Of a stretch of DNA of 64,000 nt, positions 44,473 to 54,306 are shown piece after piece. Every line of letters begins with the position of its first letter. Positions within the stretch are counted from its first letter, which is position 1. The translations under genes were made by a program, and so were the position numbers. The notes below the pieces were generated by a model. The model made no database searches. It had not been told where the DNA came from and worked only from the letters and a program-made list of their open reading frames with translations. The DNA is from Staphylococcus schweitzeri. GTDB lineage: Bacteria; Bacillota; Bacilli; Staphylococcales; Staphylococcaceae. Location of the stretch: the NCBI RefSeq assembly GCF_002902405.1, contig NZ_PPQS01000003.1:1-64000 (forward strand), given 5' to 3'.

Positions 44473-46248
44473 TTATAACAATTTGTGTTCTTTTAATAAT
44501 GTCTCAATATACGTACCTTTTACCTTTTTAAGGAATCCTGCTAATGCGAGTTTTTGCATTTTCGAATCTTTAGTAATCTCGCGCAAATCTTGATGGTCAT
44601 TCAGTTCGTATACGGCATCCATTAAGACGCGAAGATCAAATGTACTATTGATGACCTCTGGAACACCACGATCTATATTTAGTAATTGATAAACAGCTTC
44701 CATGGCAGTACGAACCGAATATTCTGTTGTAAATACAGTATCTCGCTCTGTTTCTGCAAAGTTACCAATAAATGCTAGATTTTGTGATTGATGCGGGACG
44801 ACTAAAGGTCTGTCGCCGATAGCACGCGTCATGAAATAAGAGGTAATATATGGCATATAAACAGGAATCGTATTAGATGCATGTTTTGCTAAGTCTTCAA
44901 TTTTGTCAGTTGGTACACCTAAGTGATACAGCCATTCTTGGCATATTTCATTACCACTACATTCTGTAATTGGCTTTTTAATAAAATCACCATTTACATC
45001 TGAATATAAGGCATAAATCCAAGTTGATATTTCGTCTTTAGGTTGGTCTTTAAACTGTTGCTGACGATTGATTGTAAAACTGATTTGCCATGTAGAATCA
45101 TTGATTGTAATAATGCCACCAGTAACCGTTTTGCCTGCAAGTGGATCACGCTTACAAATGCTTTCTATTGTATCGATAATATCTTTATTGTTTGTTGTCG
45201 ATGTTGCTGAAACAAACCAACTTTTTTGAGGAATATTTTGGCAAAACTTATCAGGATTACCAAATTCAGGACTTTGTCGTGCTAAATTTTTCCATAGTGT
45301 CCAACTACCACCTAATTCGTCAGTTGGTGGTGCTGGTGTATTATTATCACCATACGTAGTACTTTCGGTAATACTACCGTTTGTCACGAAGACAAGATCA
45401 TTTACAGTAAGTTTAATTGATTCTGCTTTACCATTACGGTGAACTAATATTTCTCGGGCAATTTTTTGACTTGTCGTAACATCTACTTTAATATCTTCTA
45501 CTTTTACATCGTATTCAAATTGAACCCCATGCGATTTTAAATATTCAACCATAGGTAATACTAAAGATTCATATTGATTATATTTAGTGAATTTTAAAGC
45601 TGAAAAGTCTGCGAGACCACCAATATGATGAACGAATCGCATTAGATAGCGACGCATTTCCATTGCAGAATGCCACGGTTCAAATGCAAACATCGTTTTC
45701 CAGTAAATCCAAAAGTTTGAATTAAAGAAGTCGTCGGAAAATACATCCGTGATTTTGACATCATCTAAATCTTCTTCATTCGTTAAGCATAAATCTAAAA
45801 TTTCTTTAATTGCTTTTTTGGTCAAAGTGAAGTCTCCATCGGTAACTAAACGTTGACCCTGTTTTTCAATAACGCGACAGCGAGAATAGTTAGGGTCCTC
45901 TTTGTTTAGCCAATAGAACTCATCTAATACAGACGCGTTATCGATTTCTAATGAAGGGATAGATCTGAATAAGTCCCACAAACACTCAAAGTGGTTCTCC
46001 ATTTCACGACCACCGCGGACAACATAGCCTTTTAAAGGAATATTTTCTCCATCAAGACTACCACCTGCTTTAGGTAACTCTTCTAAAATATGAATCTTCG
46101 AACCTTCCATTTGACCATCCCTAATTAAGAAACAAGCTGCCGCAAGTGAAGCTAACCCAGACCCGATTAAGTAAGCAGATTTGTTTTCTACATTTTCAGG
46201 TTTTTTAGGGCGCGCAAATGCTTCATAATTTCCATAACTGTAATACAT
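44473..46248 (-). CDS. ohyA: OhyA, oleate hydratase (myosin-cross-reactive antigen family)
   Basis: OhyA hydrates cis-9 double bonds of unsaturated fatty acids to 10-hydroxy acids, protecting the cell from host antimicrobial fatty acids. The N-terminal FAD-binding motif is [19 protein letters not shown], followed by [10 protein letters not shown] and [14 protein letters not shown] typical of the family. FAD-proximal residues recur near the C-terminus ([20 protein letters not shown]). I choose the ATG at 46248 because AAGGA lies 10 bases before it; this gives 591 residues, the known length. Monocistronic, ending in the hairpin repeat. Confidence 0.95.
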   Translation of the reverse strand: MYYSYGNYEAFARPKKPENVENKSAYLIGSGLASLAAACFLIRDGQMEGSKIHILEELPKAGGSLDGENIPLKGYVVRGGREMENHFECLWDLFRSIPSLEIDNASVLDEFYWLNKEDPNYSRCRVIEKQGQRLVTDGDFTLTKKAIKEILDLCLTNEEDLDDVKITDVFSDDFFNSNFWIYWKTMFAFEPWHSAMEMRRYLMRFVHHIGGLADFSALKFTKYNQYESLVLPMVEYLKSHGVQFEYDVKVEDIKVDVTTSQKIAREILVHRNGKAESIKLTVNDLVFVTNGSITESTTYGDNNTPAPPTDELGGSWTLWKNLARQSPEFGNPDKFCQNIPQKSWFVSATSTTNNKDIIDTIESICKRDPLAGKTVTGGIITINDSTWQISFTINRQQQFKDQPKDEISTWIYALYSDVNGDFIKKPITECSGNEICQEWLYHLGVPTDKIEDLAKHASNTIPVYMPYITSYFMTRAIGDRPLVVPHQSQNLAFIGNFAETERDTVFTTEYSVRTAMEAVYQLLNIDRGVPEVINSTFDLRVLMDAVYELNDHQDLREITKDSKMQKLALAGFLKKVKGTYIETLLKEHKLL

Positions 46249-46257
46249 ATTCACCAA

Positions 46258-46608
46258 GTCCTTTCGTATTAGAATACACTCAGACTATACCCCTTTGTGA
46301 ATTGCAAATATTAGTATTTATATTGGTAAATATGACGAAATTAGATCATTTTTATATTTTTGATTTTTAAAATTTTGTCACTCGAATGTTTTTGGTTTTT
46401 GAGGTGCGGGACTTGGAATAATTCGAATCATTATTTGGCATGCTACATAGCTAAATATAATCTATGCACATTTAAAAAGCGGATACTCATGACGCAACTA
46501 AAGTATCATTTACTAAACCTACATATTGTTTAATCGTTTGGGGTAATGTAATTAAAAAGCAAAACAGGCAGAAAGCTATACATAAAATGTAAAGAAAGAG
46601 GCGATAGA
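46258..46608. promoter_or_regulatory. Divergent intergenic region between ohyA and the DUF1648 gene
   Basis: About 350 bases with no gene. Promoters in both directions are expected; I do not see an operator I can name. GAAAGAGGCG (46595-46604) is the ribosome binding site of the DUF1648 gene. Confidence 0.4.
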
Positions 46609-47082
46609 ATGTCTAAAATTAAGTTTTTCACAGTATTAAGTTTACTTATTTACTTAGCTATGATGTGTTATACAGTAGTGAATTATTCAAAATTACCAAC
46701 CAAAGTACCTATTCACTATAATTTAGCAGGAGACGCAGATAACTTTGCTGATAAATGGGTACTACTATTAATTAATGGCGCGTTTATAATGATATGGTTT
46801 ATATTTTTCGTCGCAGGTAGATACTATGAACGATTTGCCAAATGGTCACATTATAATCACACATCACGTGAAATTCGAGCGATTAAATTATTTTTAAGTA
46901 CGTTAAATTTAGAGATTATGAGCTATATTTCTATCTTCACAGTATTAGAAATTTGGCAAATACAACATCATCATCAATTAAATTTATTATGGTTTAATAT
47001 GGTATTTATCATTATCATTGGTTTGACACTTGTCATATTTTGTTTACTTCCTACAATTCATAAAATGAGAGATTCTCAATAA
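46609..47082 (+). CDS. DUF1648-domain membrane protein
   Basis: A 157-residue protein with four hydrophobic segments (about 5-25, 52-72, 98-118 and 127-150). The loop after the first segment, LPTKVPIHYNLAGDADNFADKW, is the DUF1648 signature, found alone or in SdpI-like membrane proteins. Immunity or signalling roles are known for SdpI; none is shown for this protein. AAAGAGGCG precedes the ATG. Confidence 0.8.
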   Translation: MSKIKFFTVLSLLIYLAMMCYTVVNYSKLPTKVPIHYNLAGDADNFADKWVLLLINGAFIMIWFIFFVAGRYYERFAKWSHYNHTSREIRAIKLFLSTLNLEIMSYISIFTVLEIWQIQHHHQLNLLWFNMVFIIIIGLTLVIFCLLPTIHKMRDSQ

Positions 47083-47199
47083 AAATTTAAACTGTCATAA
47101 TGCAGTTTTGAAGCGGATTCCTGAGATTATTATAAATAATATCTAGTATTTATAATTAAAATGATATATTATTTATTATAGTTAAATATTGTGTATATT

Positions 47200-47265
47200 T
47201 TGTGAACTTTTTGTAAAAATTCGATTGCCTGTCACATATAGGAGTGTTACATTTTAAATATGTGA
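47200..47265 (+). promoter_or_regulatory. Candidate operators upstream of the lactate permease
   Basis: TTGTGAA at 47200-47206 is one perfect half of the Rex redox-repressor site (TTGTGAA-N4-TTCACAA); the second half is poor. Downstream, TCACATAT (47232-47239) and ATATGTGA (47258-47265) form a perfect inverted repeat with an 18-base centre. Both lie within 150 bases of the gene start. Confidence 0.5.
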
Positions 47266-47343
47266 TCATCGCAAAATATAAGTTGAAATAGGTTGTAGAT
47301 TAACTAGGATGATAAATATTTTATATAAAGAGAGGGAGTCATT

Positions 47344-48936
47344 ATGACACTACTTACTGTAAATCCATTCGATAATGTTGGATTATCAGCTTTAGTTGCA
47401 GCAGTACCTATTATTTTATTTTTATTATGCTTAACCGTTTTTAAAATGAAAGGCATTTATGCAGCATTGACAACTTTGGTTGTTACATTGATTGTAGCTT
47501 TATTTGTATTTGAATTACCAGCACGTGTATCAGCAGGTGCAATTACAGAAGGCGTTGTTGCCGGTATTTTCCCAATAGGATATATCGTTTTAATGGCAGT
47601 TTGGTTGTATAAAGTTTCTATTAAAACAGGGCAGTTTTCTATTATTCAAGATAGTATTGCAAGTATTTCAGAGGACCAACGTATCCAACTATTATTAATT
47701 GGATTTTGTTTCAACGCATTTTTAGAAGGTGCAGCTGGATTCGGTGTGCCGATCGCAATTTGTGCAGTGCTATTAATTCAACTTGGCTTTGAACCATTAA
47801 AAGCTGCGATGTTATGTTTAATTGCTAATGGTGCGGCGGGTGCTTTTGGTGCGATTGGTTTACCAGTTAGTATTATTGATACATTCAACTTAAGTGGAGG
47901 CGTTACAACATTAGATGTTGCGAGATACTCAGCATTAACACTTCCAATTTTAAACTTTATTATTCCTTTTGTTTTAGTATTCGTTGTAGACGGCATGAAA
48001 GGTATTAAAGAAATTTTACCTGTCATCTTAACAGTGAGTGGTACATATACTGGATTACAATTATTATTAACAATATTCCATGGTCCAGAACTAGCAGACA
48101 TTATTCCATCACTAGCAACAATGGTAGTGTTAGCATTTGTTTGTCGTAAATTTAAACCAAAAAATATTTTCAGATTGGAAGCGTCTGAACATAAAATTCA
48201 AAAACGAACGCCTAAAGAAATTGTCTTTGCTTGGAGTCCGTTCGTCATTTTAACTGCTTTTGTATTAGTATGGAGTGCACCATTCTTCAAAAAATTATTC
48301 CAACCTGGAGGTGCACTTGAAAGTTTAGTAATAAAATTGCCAATTCCAAATACTGTGAGTGATTTATCGCCAAAAGGTATTGCGTTGCGTCTCGATTTAA
48401 TTGGCGCAACTGGGACAGCGATTTTACTAACGGTGATTATTACAATTTTAATTACGAAGTTAAAATGGAAAAGTGCAGGTGCTTTATTGGTCGAAGCATT
48501 TAAAGAATTGTGGTTACCAATCCTTACAATTTCGGCTATCTTAGCAATTGCTAAAGTGATGACATATGGTGGTTTAACTGTAGCAATTGGACAAGGTATT
48601 GCGAAAGCAGGGGCGATTTTCCCATTATTCTCACCAGTATTAGGGTGGATTGGTGTGTTTATGACTGGTTCAGTTGTAAATAACAATACTTTATTCGCAC
48701 CTATTCAAGCAACAGTGGCACAACAAATTTCAACAAGTGGTTCATTACTTGTGGCAGCCAACACTGCAGGTGGTGTAGCAGCGAAACTTATTTCACCACA
48801 ATCAATTGCCATTGCGACTGCAGCTGTTAAAAAAGTTGGTGAAGAGTCCGCATTATTAAAAATGACGTTAAAATACAGTATTATATTTGTTGCCTTTATC
48901 TGTGTTTGGACATTTATACTAACGTTAATATTCTAA
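47344..48936 (+). CDS. lctP: L-lactate permease (LctP family)
   Basis: A 530-residue permease with about 12-13 membrane segments. Family landmarks include AYLYKVSIKTGQF-like loop (VWLYKVSIKTGQFSII), the glycine-rich EGAAGFGVPIAI and NGAAGAFGAIGLPV segments, and SVVNNNTLFAPIQ near the C-terminus. It exchanges lactate with protons and allows fermentation product uptake or export. S. aureus has two such permeases; this is the one next to spa. GAGAGGGAG precedes the ATG. Possible Rex control is described above; a terminator follows. Confidence 0.93.
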   Translation: MTLLTVNPFDNVGLSALVAAVPIILFLLCLTVFKMKGIYAALTTLVVTLIVALFVFELPARVSAGAITEGVVAGIFPIGYIVLMAVWLYKVSIKTGQFSIIQDSIASISEDQRIQLLLIGFCFNAFLEGAAGFGVPIAICAVLLIQLGFEPLKAAMLCLIANGAAGAFGAIGLPVSIIDTFNLSGGVTTLDVARYSALTLPILNFIIPFVLVFVVDGMKGIKEILPVILTVSGTYTGLQLLLTIFHGPELADIIPSLATMVVLAFVCRKFKPKNIFRLEASEHKIQKRTPKEIVFAWSPFVILTAFVLVWSAPFFKKLFQPGGALESLVIKLPIPNTVSDLSPKGIALRLDLIGATGTAILLTVIITILITKLKWKSAGALLVEAFKELWLPILTISAILAIAKVMTYGGLTVAIGQGIAKAGAIFPLFSPVLGWIGVFMTGSVVNNNTLFAPIQATVAQQISTSGSLLVAANTAGGVAAKLISPQSIAIATAAVKKVGEESALLKMTLKYSIIFVAFICVWTFILTLIF

Positions 48937-48982
48937 ATATATGTTGTAGTTTTTGACTGAATTTAAATAATAAATGAAGAAT

Positions 48983-49028
48983 CGAGCTAGTGCGAGATAC
49001 TATATGTATTTCACTAGTTCGGTTTTTT
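48983..49028 (+). terminator. Terminator after lctP
   Basis: CGAGCTAGTG-rich arm pairs with CACTAGTTCG and inner GATAC with GTATT, followed by six T. Confidence 0.85.
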
Positions 49029-49102
49029 ACGTTTGGAAACACTTGTTATGTCTATAGATATCTCTATTTGTTTCTTCGATGGCAGTCAGAAATATGAGGT
49101 CA

Positions 49103-49143
49103 ATAAAAAATGCACTAAGCAACAAAAGATGTTGCTAGTGCAT
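49103..49143 (-). terminator. Terminator of spa
   Basis: TGCACTAAGCAAC pairs with GTTGCTAGTGCA with one bulge. On the minus strand it is followed by a T run (A run at 49105-49110). It is about 100 bases after the spa stop. Confidence 0.8.
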
Positions 49144-49239
49144 TGATATAGTTATCATCTGTAGAAATAAGAATGTTTTAATCAACGTATATAAATTAAA
49201 ATTGGTTTGGATAAAATGATATCTATAGTTGTTTATTTT

Positions 49240-50763
49240 TTATAGTTCGCGACGACGGCCAGCCAATAATGCTGCACCTAACGCTAATGATAATCCACCA
49301 AATACAGTTGTACCGATGAATGGATTTTCTTCACCAGTTTCTGGTAATGCTTTAGCTTTGTTGGCATCTGCATGGTTTGCTGGTTGCTTCTTATCAACAA
49401 CAAGTTCTTGACCAGGTTTGATAATGTTTTTGTCAGCTAATTTGTTGTCTGCAGCAATTTTGTCAGCAGTAGTGCCATTTGCTTTTGCAATGTCATTTAC
49501 TGTGTCACCAGGTTTAACGACATGTACCCCGTTATCATCTTCTTTACCAGGTTTGTTGTTGTCTTCTTTACCAGGCTTGTTGTTGTCTTCTTTACCAGGC
49601 TTGTTGTTGTCTTCTTTGCCAGGCTTGTTGCCGTCTTCTTTGCCAGGCTTGTTGCCGTCTTCTTTACCAGGCTTGTTGCCGTCTTCTTTACCAGGTTTGT
49701 TGTTATCTTCTTTACCAGGCTTGTTGTTGTCTTCTTTGCCAGGCTTGTTGCCGTCTTCTTTACCAGGCTTGTTGTCTTCATCTTTTGGTGCTTGAGCATC
49801 GTTTAACTTTTTAGCTTCTGCTAAAATTTCTTTGCTCACTGAAGGATCGTCTTTAAGGCTTTGAATGAAGCCGTTACGTTGTTCTTCATTTAAGTTAGGT
49901 AAATGTAAAATTTCATAGAAAGCATTTTGTTGTTCTTTGTTGAATTTGTTGTCAGCTTTTGGTGCTTGAGCATCATTTAGCTTTTTAGCTTCTGCTAAAA
50001 GGTTAGCGCTTTGGCTTGGGTCATCTTTTAAGCTTTGGATGAAACCATTGCGTTGTTCTTCGTTTAAGTTAGGTAAATGTAAGATTTCATAGAAAGCATT
50101 TTGTTGTTCTTTGTTGAATTTGTTATCAGCTTTCGGTGCTTGAGATTCATTTAACTTTTTAGCTTCTGCTAAAAGGTTAGCACTTTGACTTGGGTCATCT
50201 TTTAAGCTTTGGATGAAACCATTGCGTTGTTCTTCGTTTAAGTTAGGCATGTTCAAGATTTCATAGAAAGCATTTTGTTGATCTTTGTTGAAATTGTTGT
50301 CAGCTTTCGGTGCTTGAGATTCGTTTAATTTTTTAGCTTCACCTAAAACGTTAGTACTTTGGCTTGGGTCGTCTTTAAGACTTTGAATGAAGCCGTTACG
50401 TTGCGCTTCGTTTAAGTTAGGCATGTTCAAGATTTCATAGAAGGCGCTTTGTTGATCTTTGTTGAAGTTATTTTGTTGCGCTTCAGCTTTTGGAGCTTGA
50501 GAGTCATTAAGTTTTTTAGCTTCACCTAAAACGTTAGCACTTTGGCTTGGATCATCTTTAAGGCTTTGGATAAAACCATTGCGTTGATCAGCATTTAAGT
50601 TAGGCATATTTAAGACTTGATAAAAAGCATTTTGTTGAGCTTCATCGTGTTGCGCAGCATTTGCAGCAGGTGTTACGCCACCAGATATAAGTAATGTACC
50701 TAAAGTTACAGATGCAATACCTACACCTAGTTTACGAATTGAATAAATATTTTTCTTTTTCAA
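49240..50763 (-). CDS. spa: Protein A, IgG-binding cell-wall-anchored virulence factor
   Basis: A 507-residue surface protein. Signal peptide with YSIRKLGVG motif, cleaved after about residue 36. Five three-helix IgG-binding domains follow in the order E (37-92), D (93-153), A (154-211), B (212-269) and C (270-327). The C domain here has NLNEEQRN where the common form has NLTEEQRN. The Xr region has ten 8-residue repeats (about 332-411), then a LysM domain ([18 protein letters not shown]) and the sortase signal LPETG (473-477) with GRRREL tail. The start is TTG with AGGGGG 8 bases upstream; RNAIII is known to pair with this 5' region and block translation. Confidence 0.98.
   Translation of the reverse strand: MKKKNIYSIRKLGVGIASVTLGTLLISGGVTPAANAAQHDEAQQNAFYQVLNMPNLNADQRNGFIQSLKDDPSQSANVLGEAKKLNDSQAPKAEAQQNNFNKDQQSAFYEILNMPNLNEAQRNGFIQSLKDDPSQSTNVLGEAKKLNESQAPKADNNFNKDQQNAFYEILNMPNLNEEQRNGFIQSLKDDPSQSANLLAEAKKLNESQAPKADNKFNKEQQNAFYEILHLPNLNEEQRNGFIQSLKDDPSQSANLLAEAKKLNDAQAPKADNKFNKEQQNAFYEILHLPNLNEEQRNGFIQSLKDDPSVSKEILAEAKKLNDAQAPKDEDNKPGKEDGNKPGKEDNNKPGKEDNNKPGKEDGNKPGKEDGNKPGKEDGNKPGKEDNNKPGKEDNNKPGKEDNNKPGKEDDNGVHVVKPGDTVNDIAKANGTTADKIAADNKLADKNIIKPGQELVVDKKQPANHADANKAKALPETGEENPFIGTTVFGGLSLALGAALLAGRRREL
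49545..49785 (-). repeat. spa Xr region, ten 24-base repeats
   Basis: Ten consecutive units encode the octapeptides xNKPGKED with x-variants [16 protein letters not shown] and NNKPGKED. Read from the N-terminal side the first letter pattern is D G N N G G G N N N. This is the region used for spa typing; slippage makes it variable between strains. Confidence 0.93.
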
Positions 50764-50794
50764 ATTAATACCCCCTGTATGTATTTATAAGGCC

Positions 50795-50823
50795 ATCATA
50801 ATATAACGATTTATGTATTGCAA
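50795..50823 (-). promoter_or_regulatory. spa promoter
   Basis: On the minus strand TTGCAA (50823-50818) and TATGAT (50800-50795) are separated by 17 bases, placing the transcript start about 25 bases before the TTG start codon. This fits the short spa leader that RNAIII targets. Confidence 0.7.
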
Positions 50824-51182
50824 TACTAAAATATATATTTATAATTAAATTTTAATGTAAGTTTTACAACTTATAAAATAAATACTTTGTGCAAATATTT
50901 ATTCAGGAAGTAAAAGGCTTAAAACCGCAAAATCACGCTATTTCGATTAATAAAAACAGATAAAATATAGAGATATTTTTTATAATGAAAGCGGTTTAAT
51001 ACATATGAGTTAAAAATATTTTTAAGAATAAAGTGGGGCTTTGAATGTGCTGAAGTTTAATTTCGGAAATGGTTTTAAGAGATATAGAAAATAGAAAGTT
51101 GTTCATAATGTGCTGAGGTTTTATTAAAAAATAGAAAACACAAGTGCACTTTAGAATACAGCACACTTGCGTAATAGAGGTA
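50824..51182. promoter_or_regulatory. Region between sarS and spa
   Basis: About 360 very AT-rich bases. It contains the upstream spa control region, where SarS, SarT and other Sar-family proteins are known to act on AT-rich sites. I see no gene and no clear sarS terminator hairpin. Confidence 0.5.
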
Positions 51183-51935
51183 TTATTCAAAAACAAGATG
51201 TAAATGATCTTTATCTGCTAATAATTGATTCACTTGAGCTAATAATTGTTCAGCATGGTCTTGCTGCGCGTCATCCATATGAATTAAAATTTTTCTTTCA
51301 TCTTCAGTTGAGCGTTCTTTTATTAGATAACCTTGCTTTTTTAAATTATTGAGAGCTCTAACAGTTTGAGGATATTTATGGTGGATTGTTTCAATTAAAT
51401 CTTTAAGAAGAACGATGTTTTTATTTTGAGAAGTGATAATAGCTAGAATTGTGAATTCTACAAAACTTAATGTTAGATGTTTTTTGATAATATTCTTGAA
51501 ATACATTGTATACATCATCAAGTTTAGAAATTCTTTACTATCTTTTGGTATCATCTGTGATTCACTTTGATCTGCAAGGTTAAATTGTTTAATGATTTGA
51601 TCAAACAATTTAACACGTTCTGCAATTTTCTCTCGTTGTTCTTCAGATATTGAAATGTAAGTATTACGCTCATCAATTTTACTTCGAACTTTACTAATAT
51701 ATGAATGTTTCACAAGTACTTTTATATGCTGCACTAAATCAGATTGTTTATAACATAAATCTGAGACAATTTTTTTAAATGGTAGTGTCTTTTCTTGTTG
51801 ATGAAATAAATAAGTCAGTAATATAAATTCTTTTATAGTCATATCGACTTCAGGCTTTACCTTTTTCTTAAAACGAAACATGTATGCTTCAATGATTATA
51901 AAATCTCTAATTTTGTCTTGTTTATTATATTTCAT
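51183..51935 (-). CDS. sarS: SarS, two-domain Sar-family activator of spa
   Basis: A 250-residue winged-helix regulator made of two SarA-like repeats: first (about 1-125) with [20 protein letters not shown] and [16 protein letters not shown], second (about 126-250) with [20 protein letters not shown] and [17 protein letters not shown]. The conserved DER motif appears in both. SarS activates spa and is itself repressed by Agr and MgrA. It lies directly upstream of spa and reads in the same direction. The start has AAGGAG upstream (minus strand). Confidence 0.97.
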   Translation of the reverse strand: MKYNKQDKIRDFIIIEAYMFRFKKKVKPEVDMTIKEFILLTYLFHQQEKTLPFKKIVSDLCYKQSDLVQHIKVLVKHSYISKVRSKIDERNTYISISEEQREKIAERVKLFDQIIKQFNLADQSESQMIPKDSKEFLNLMMYTMYFKNIIKKHLTLSFVEFTILAIITSQNKNIVLLKDLIETIHHKYPQTVRALNNLKKQGYLIKERSTEDERKILIHMDDAQQDHAEQLLAQVNQLLADKDHLHLVFE

Positions 51936-52223
51936 TGTTTTTCTCCTTGTATATGCACTTTATTTTAATATAACACAATATAATAAGAAAAATAATCCAT
52001 AATTTACAATTAAAAATAATATGATATTTTTATTAAAATTTGTGTTTTTGAATAAATGACATTATCAAACACTATATTTAAATAAGAAATAGCTATCGAT
52101 ATTTGAAAAATAGAAGAATATTGATTGTTATTATAGAATATGTAATGGTGTTATTTGTATATAAAGTATTAATATGTAATCAAGAAAGTCGATACTTGTT
52201 AACAATAACAACAACTATACGTA
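51936..52223. promoter_or_regulatory. Intergenic region upstream of sarS
   Basis: About 290 bases, very AT-rich, presumably the sarS promoter. No gene seen. Confidence 0.4.
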
Positions 52224-52278
52224 TAAAAAAACCTCGCAACTATATATCAGCTTTTATAAGCTAACAATGTTGTGAGGT
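52224..52278 (-). terminator. Terminator of the sirABC operon
   Basis: ACCTCGCAAC (52231-52240) pairs with GTTGTGAGGT (52269-52278) with one mismatch and an inner AGCTT/AAGCT stem. On the minus strand it is followed by a T run (A run at 52224-52230). Confidence 0.88.
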
Positions 52279-52300
52279 CATTTTGTTTTGATAGATAACT

Positions 52301-53299
52301 TTATAACTTTTTCACAGTTAATAATAAGTAAATGAAGAATGGTGCACCGAATGCAGCGATAAATATACCGGCTGGCACTTCTTTAGGTAAGAATAAGGTG
52401 CGTCCAATTAAGTCGGCAATAACAATTGAAATAGCACCAATCATTGCTGACATCAGTAACTTTTTAGCGTAACTTCCTCTAACGATTGTTTTGGCAATGT
52501 GTGGAGCAATTAAGCCTACAAAACCAATATTACCTACTAAACTTATTGCGATAGACACAAGTATTGTAGAGCTAATTAATTGAATTAGTTTCATGCGTTG
52601 CACATTTAAACCTAATCCAATTGCTACAGGATCATCAAGTATAGATATTTTCATTTTAGGAATGACAAGAAATAGTAATGGAATAATAGCTATAATAACA
52701 ATACCTAAAATAAAAGTATCTTTAAATGTTGCACCATAAAGACTACCAACTAGCCATGTATAAGCTTTAGCAGCAGATAATTGCTTCGTTGTAATAAGTA
52801 ATCCTTGGACAAGCGCAATAAACAACGTTTGCATCGAAATACCGATGATTATGAGTGTTGTCGGACGTATTTGACCTTTCGTTTGAAACGCTAATAGTAT
52901 CACCATTGCGACTACGCCACCTAATACTGCAAATAGTGGAAGTAAATGTATCGTTAAATGGCTAAAAAATGCAATAAATACAACAGCACTTAAGCTAGCA
53001 CCACCTGTTATTCCGATAATATCAGGTGAAGCAATTGGATTTTTCAATACATTTTGTAACATTAAACCACTCATCCCTAGTGCGGCACCAGCTAATATCG
53101 CAAGTGTAATGCGAGGTAAGCGTAATACTTCTAAAGTGAATTGATCTATACTGTCATTTGGATTTATAAAGTACATCAATACGCGTTGTAATGGTATAAA
53201 GCTTGAACCAACCATCATACTTACTACAGATATGAGAGCTAAAAAGATTAACGCGAAGATGAGATGGTAGTTGTCCTTTTTATTAATCTTTTCGGTCAT
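52301..53299 (-). CDS. sirC: SirC, staphyloferrin B ABC importer permease
   Basis: A 332-residue FecCD-type permease with about ten membrane segments. Landmarks are RLPRITLAILAGAALGMSGLMLQNVLKNPIASPDIIG near the N-terminus and GNIGFVGLIAPHIAK in the later part. It pairs with SirB to form the membrane channel for ferric staphyloferrin B. ATGA overlap with sirB. No ATPase gene lies in the operon; FhuC, encoded elsewhere, is the known energy source. Confidence 0.96.
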   Translation of the reverse strand: MTEKINKKDNYHLIFALIFLALISVVSMMVGSSFIPLQRVLMYFINPNDSIDQFTLEVLRLPRITLAILAGAALGMSGLMLQNVLKNPIASPDIIGITGGASLSAVVFIAFFSHLTIHLLPLFAVLGGVVAMVILLAFQTKGQIRPTTLIIIGISMQTLFIALVQGLLITTKQLSAAKAYTWLVGSLYGATFKDTFILGIVIIAIIPLLFLVIPKMKISILDDPVAIGLGLNVQRMKLIQLISSTILVSIAISLVGNIGFVGLIAPHIAKTIVRGSYAKKLLMSAMIGAISIVIADLIGRTLFLPKEVPAGIFIAAFGAPFFIYLLLTVKKL

Positions 53300-54291
53300 A
53301 AGCGTTGACGTCCTTTCTTCATAATATAGATTAAGACAATAGCGCCAATGACAGCGGTAACGACACCGATAGGCAACTCTAGTGGCTTAATTATTATACG
53401 AGCAACAATGTCTGAAATGATCATTAGGATTGCACCAGCTAATGCAGTAAAAGGAATTAAATACTTATAGTTTGGTGGCAATAAGCGTTTGCTAATATTC
53501 GGTACGATAAGACCAACAAAGACGATTGACCCAGCCACAGCTACCGAAATACCGGCTAACATACTAATGAGCATAATAATCATCCATTTGATTACTTTTA
53601 TGTTTTGACCGAGTCCGGTTGCAATGTCGTCACTTGTCATCAAGATATTGATGTGTGCGGCCATGCTAAATGCAATTAAAATAAGTATCATTATAAGTGG
53701 AATAATCCATTGAATATCCCATATATTGCGCAATGAAACAGAGCCACTTAGCCAGAAAAGTAGTCCTTGTAAGTCAGTTTCGTTCATAATGAGTATACCT
53801 TGAGTAAAGGCTGTAAATAGCATCGCAATTGCTGCACCTGCTAAGATGACACGATGAGGTGAGAATAGTGTTTGTCTAAACATACCAAGTGCGACAACTA
53901 ATACAGTAACAACAATGGCGCCTAAAAATGCAATAACTACAATCATTTTAAATGACTGAACTTGAATAAATGTAATACTAAAAATGACAAAAAATACAGC
54001 ACCTGCATTGACTCCAAAAAGACCTGGAGATGCTATTGGATTTCGTGTGAGTGCTTGCATCAACAAACCTGATACGGCAAGTGCAGCACCAGTCAATAAG
54101 GCGATGATGGTTCTCGATGCACGTGCACCAGTGACAACATTATGTAAATCGCTTTCACTATCAAAGTTGAATAACGCCTGTATCACCGTAATAGGTGACA
54201 CAAGCGTATTCCCAATCATTAAACTTAAGATAGCTACTATTGCAAGACATAAACCAGCAATAACGATTTGATATTTCGGTTTAAGTAGCAT
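53296..54291 (-). CDS. sirB: SirB, staphyloferrin B ABC importer permease
   Basis: A 331-residue FecCD-type permease, the partner of SirC. Landmarks are SRTIIALLTGAALAVSGLLMQALTRNPIASPGLFG and GSIVFVGLIVPNISKRL. Ten or so membrane segments. It begins 15 bases after the sirA stop with AAGGAG upstream, so sirA-sirB-sirC form one operon. Confidence 0.96.
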   Translation of the reverse strand: MLLKPKYQIVIAGLCLAIVAILSLMIGNTLVSPITVIQALFNFDSESDLHNVVTGARASRTIIALLTGAALAVSGLLMQALTRNPIASPGLFGVNAGAVFFVIFSITFIQVQSFKMIVVIAFLGAIVVTVLVVALGMFRQTLFSPHRVILAGAAIAMLFTAFTQGILIMNETDLQGLLFWLSGSVSLRNIWDIQWIIPLIMILILIAFSMAAHINILMTSDDIATGLGQNIKVIKWMIIMLISMLAGISVAVAGSIVFVGLIVPNISKRLLPPNYKYLIPFTALAGAILMIISDIVARIIIKPLELPIGVVTAVIGAIVLIYIMKKGRQRL

Positions 54292-54306
54292 CGTAAAACT
54301 CCTTAA

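Noticed and set aside
49418-49806. Long repetitive frames antisense and out of frame to spa
   Set aside because: They are produced by the 24-base Xr repeats of spa, which keep all frames open; they have no start signals.
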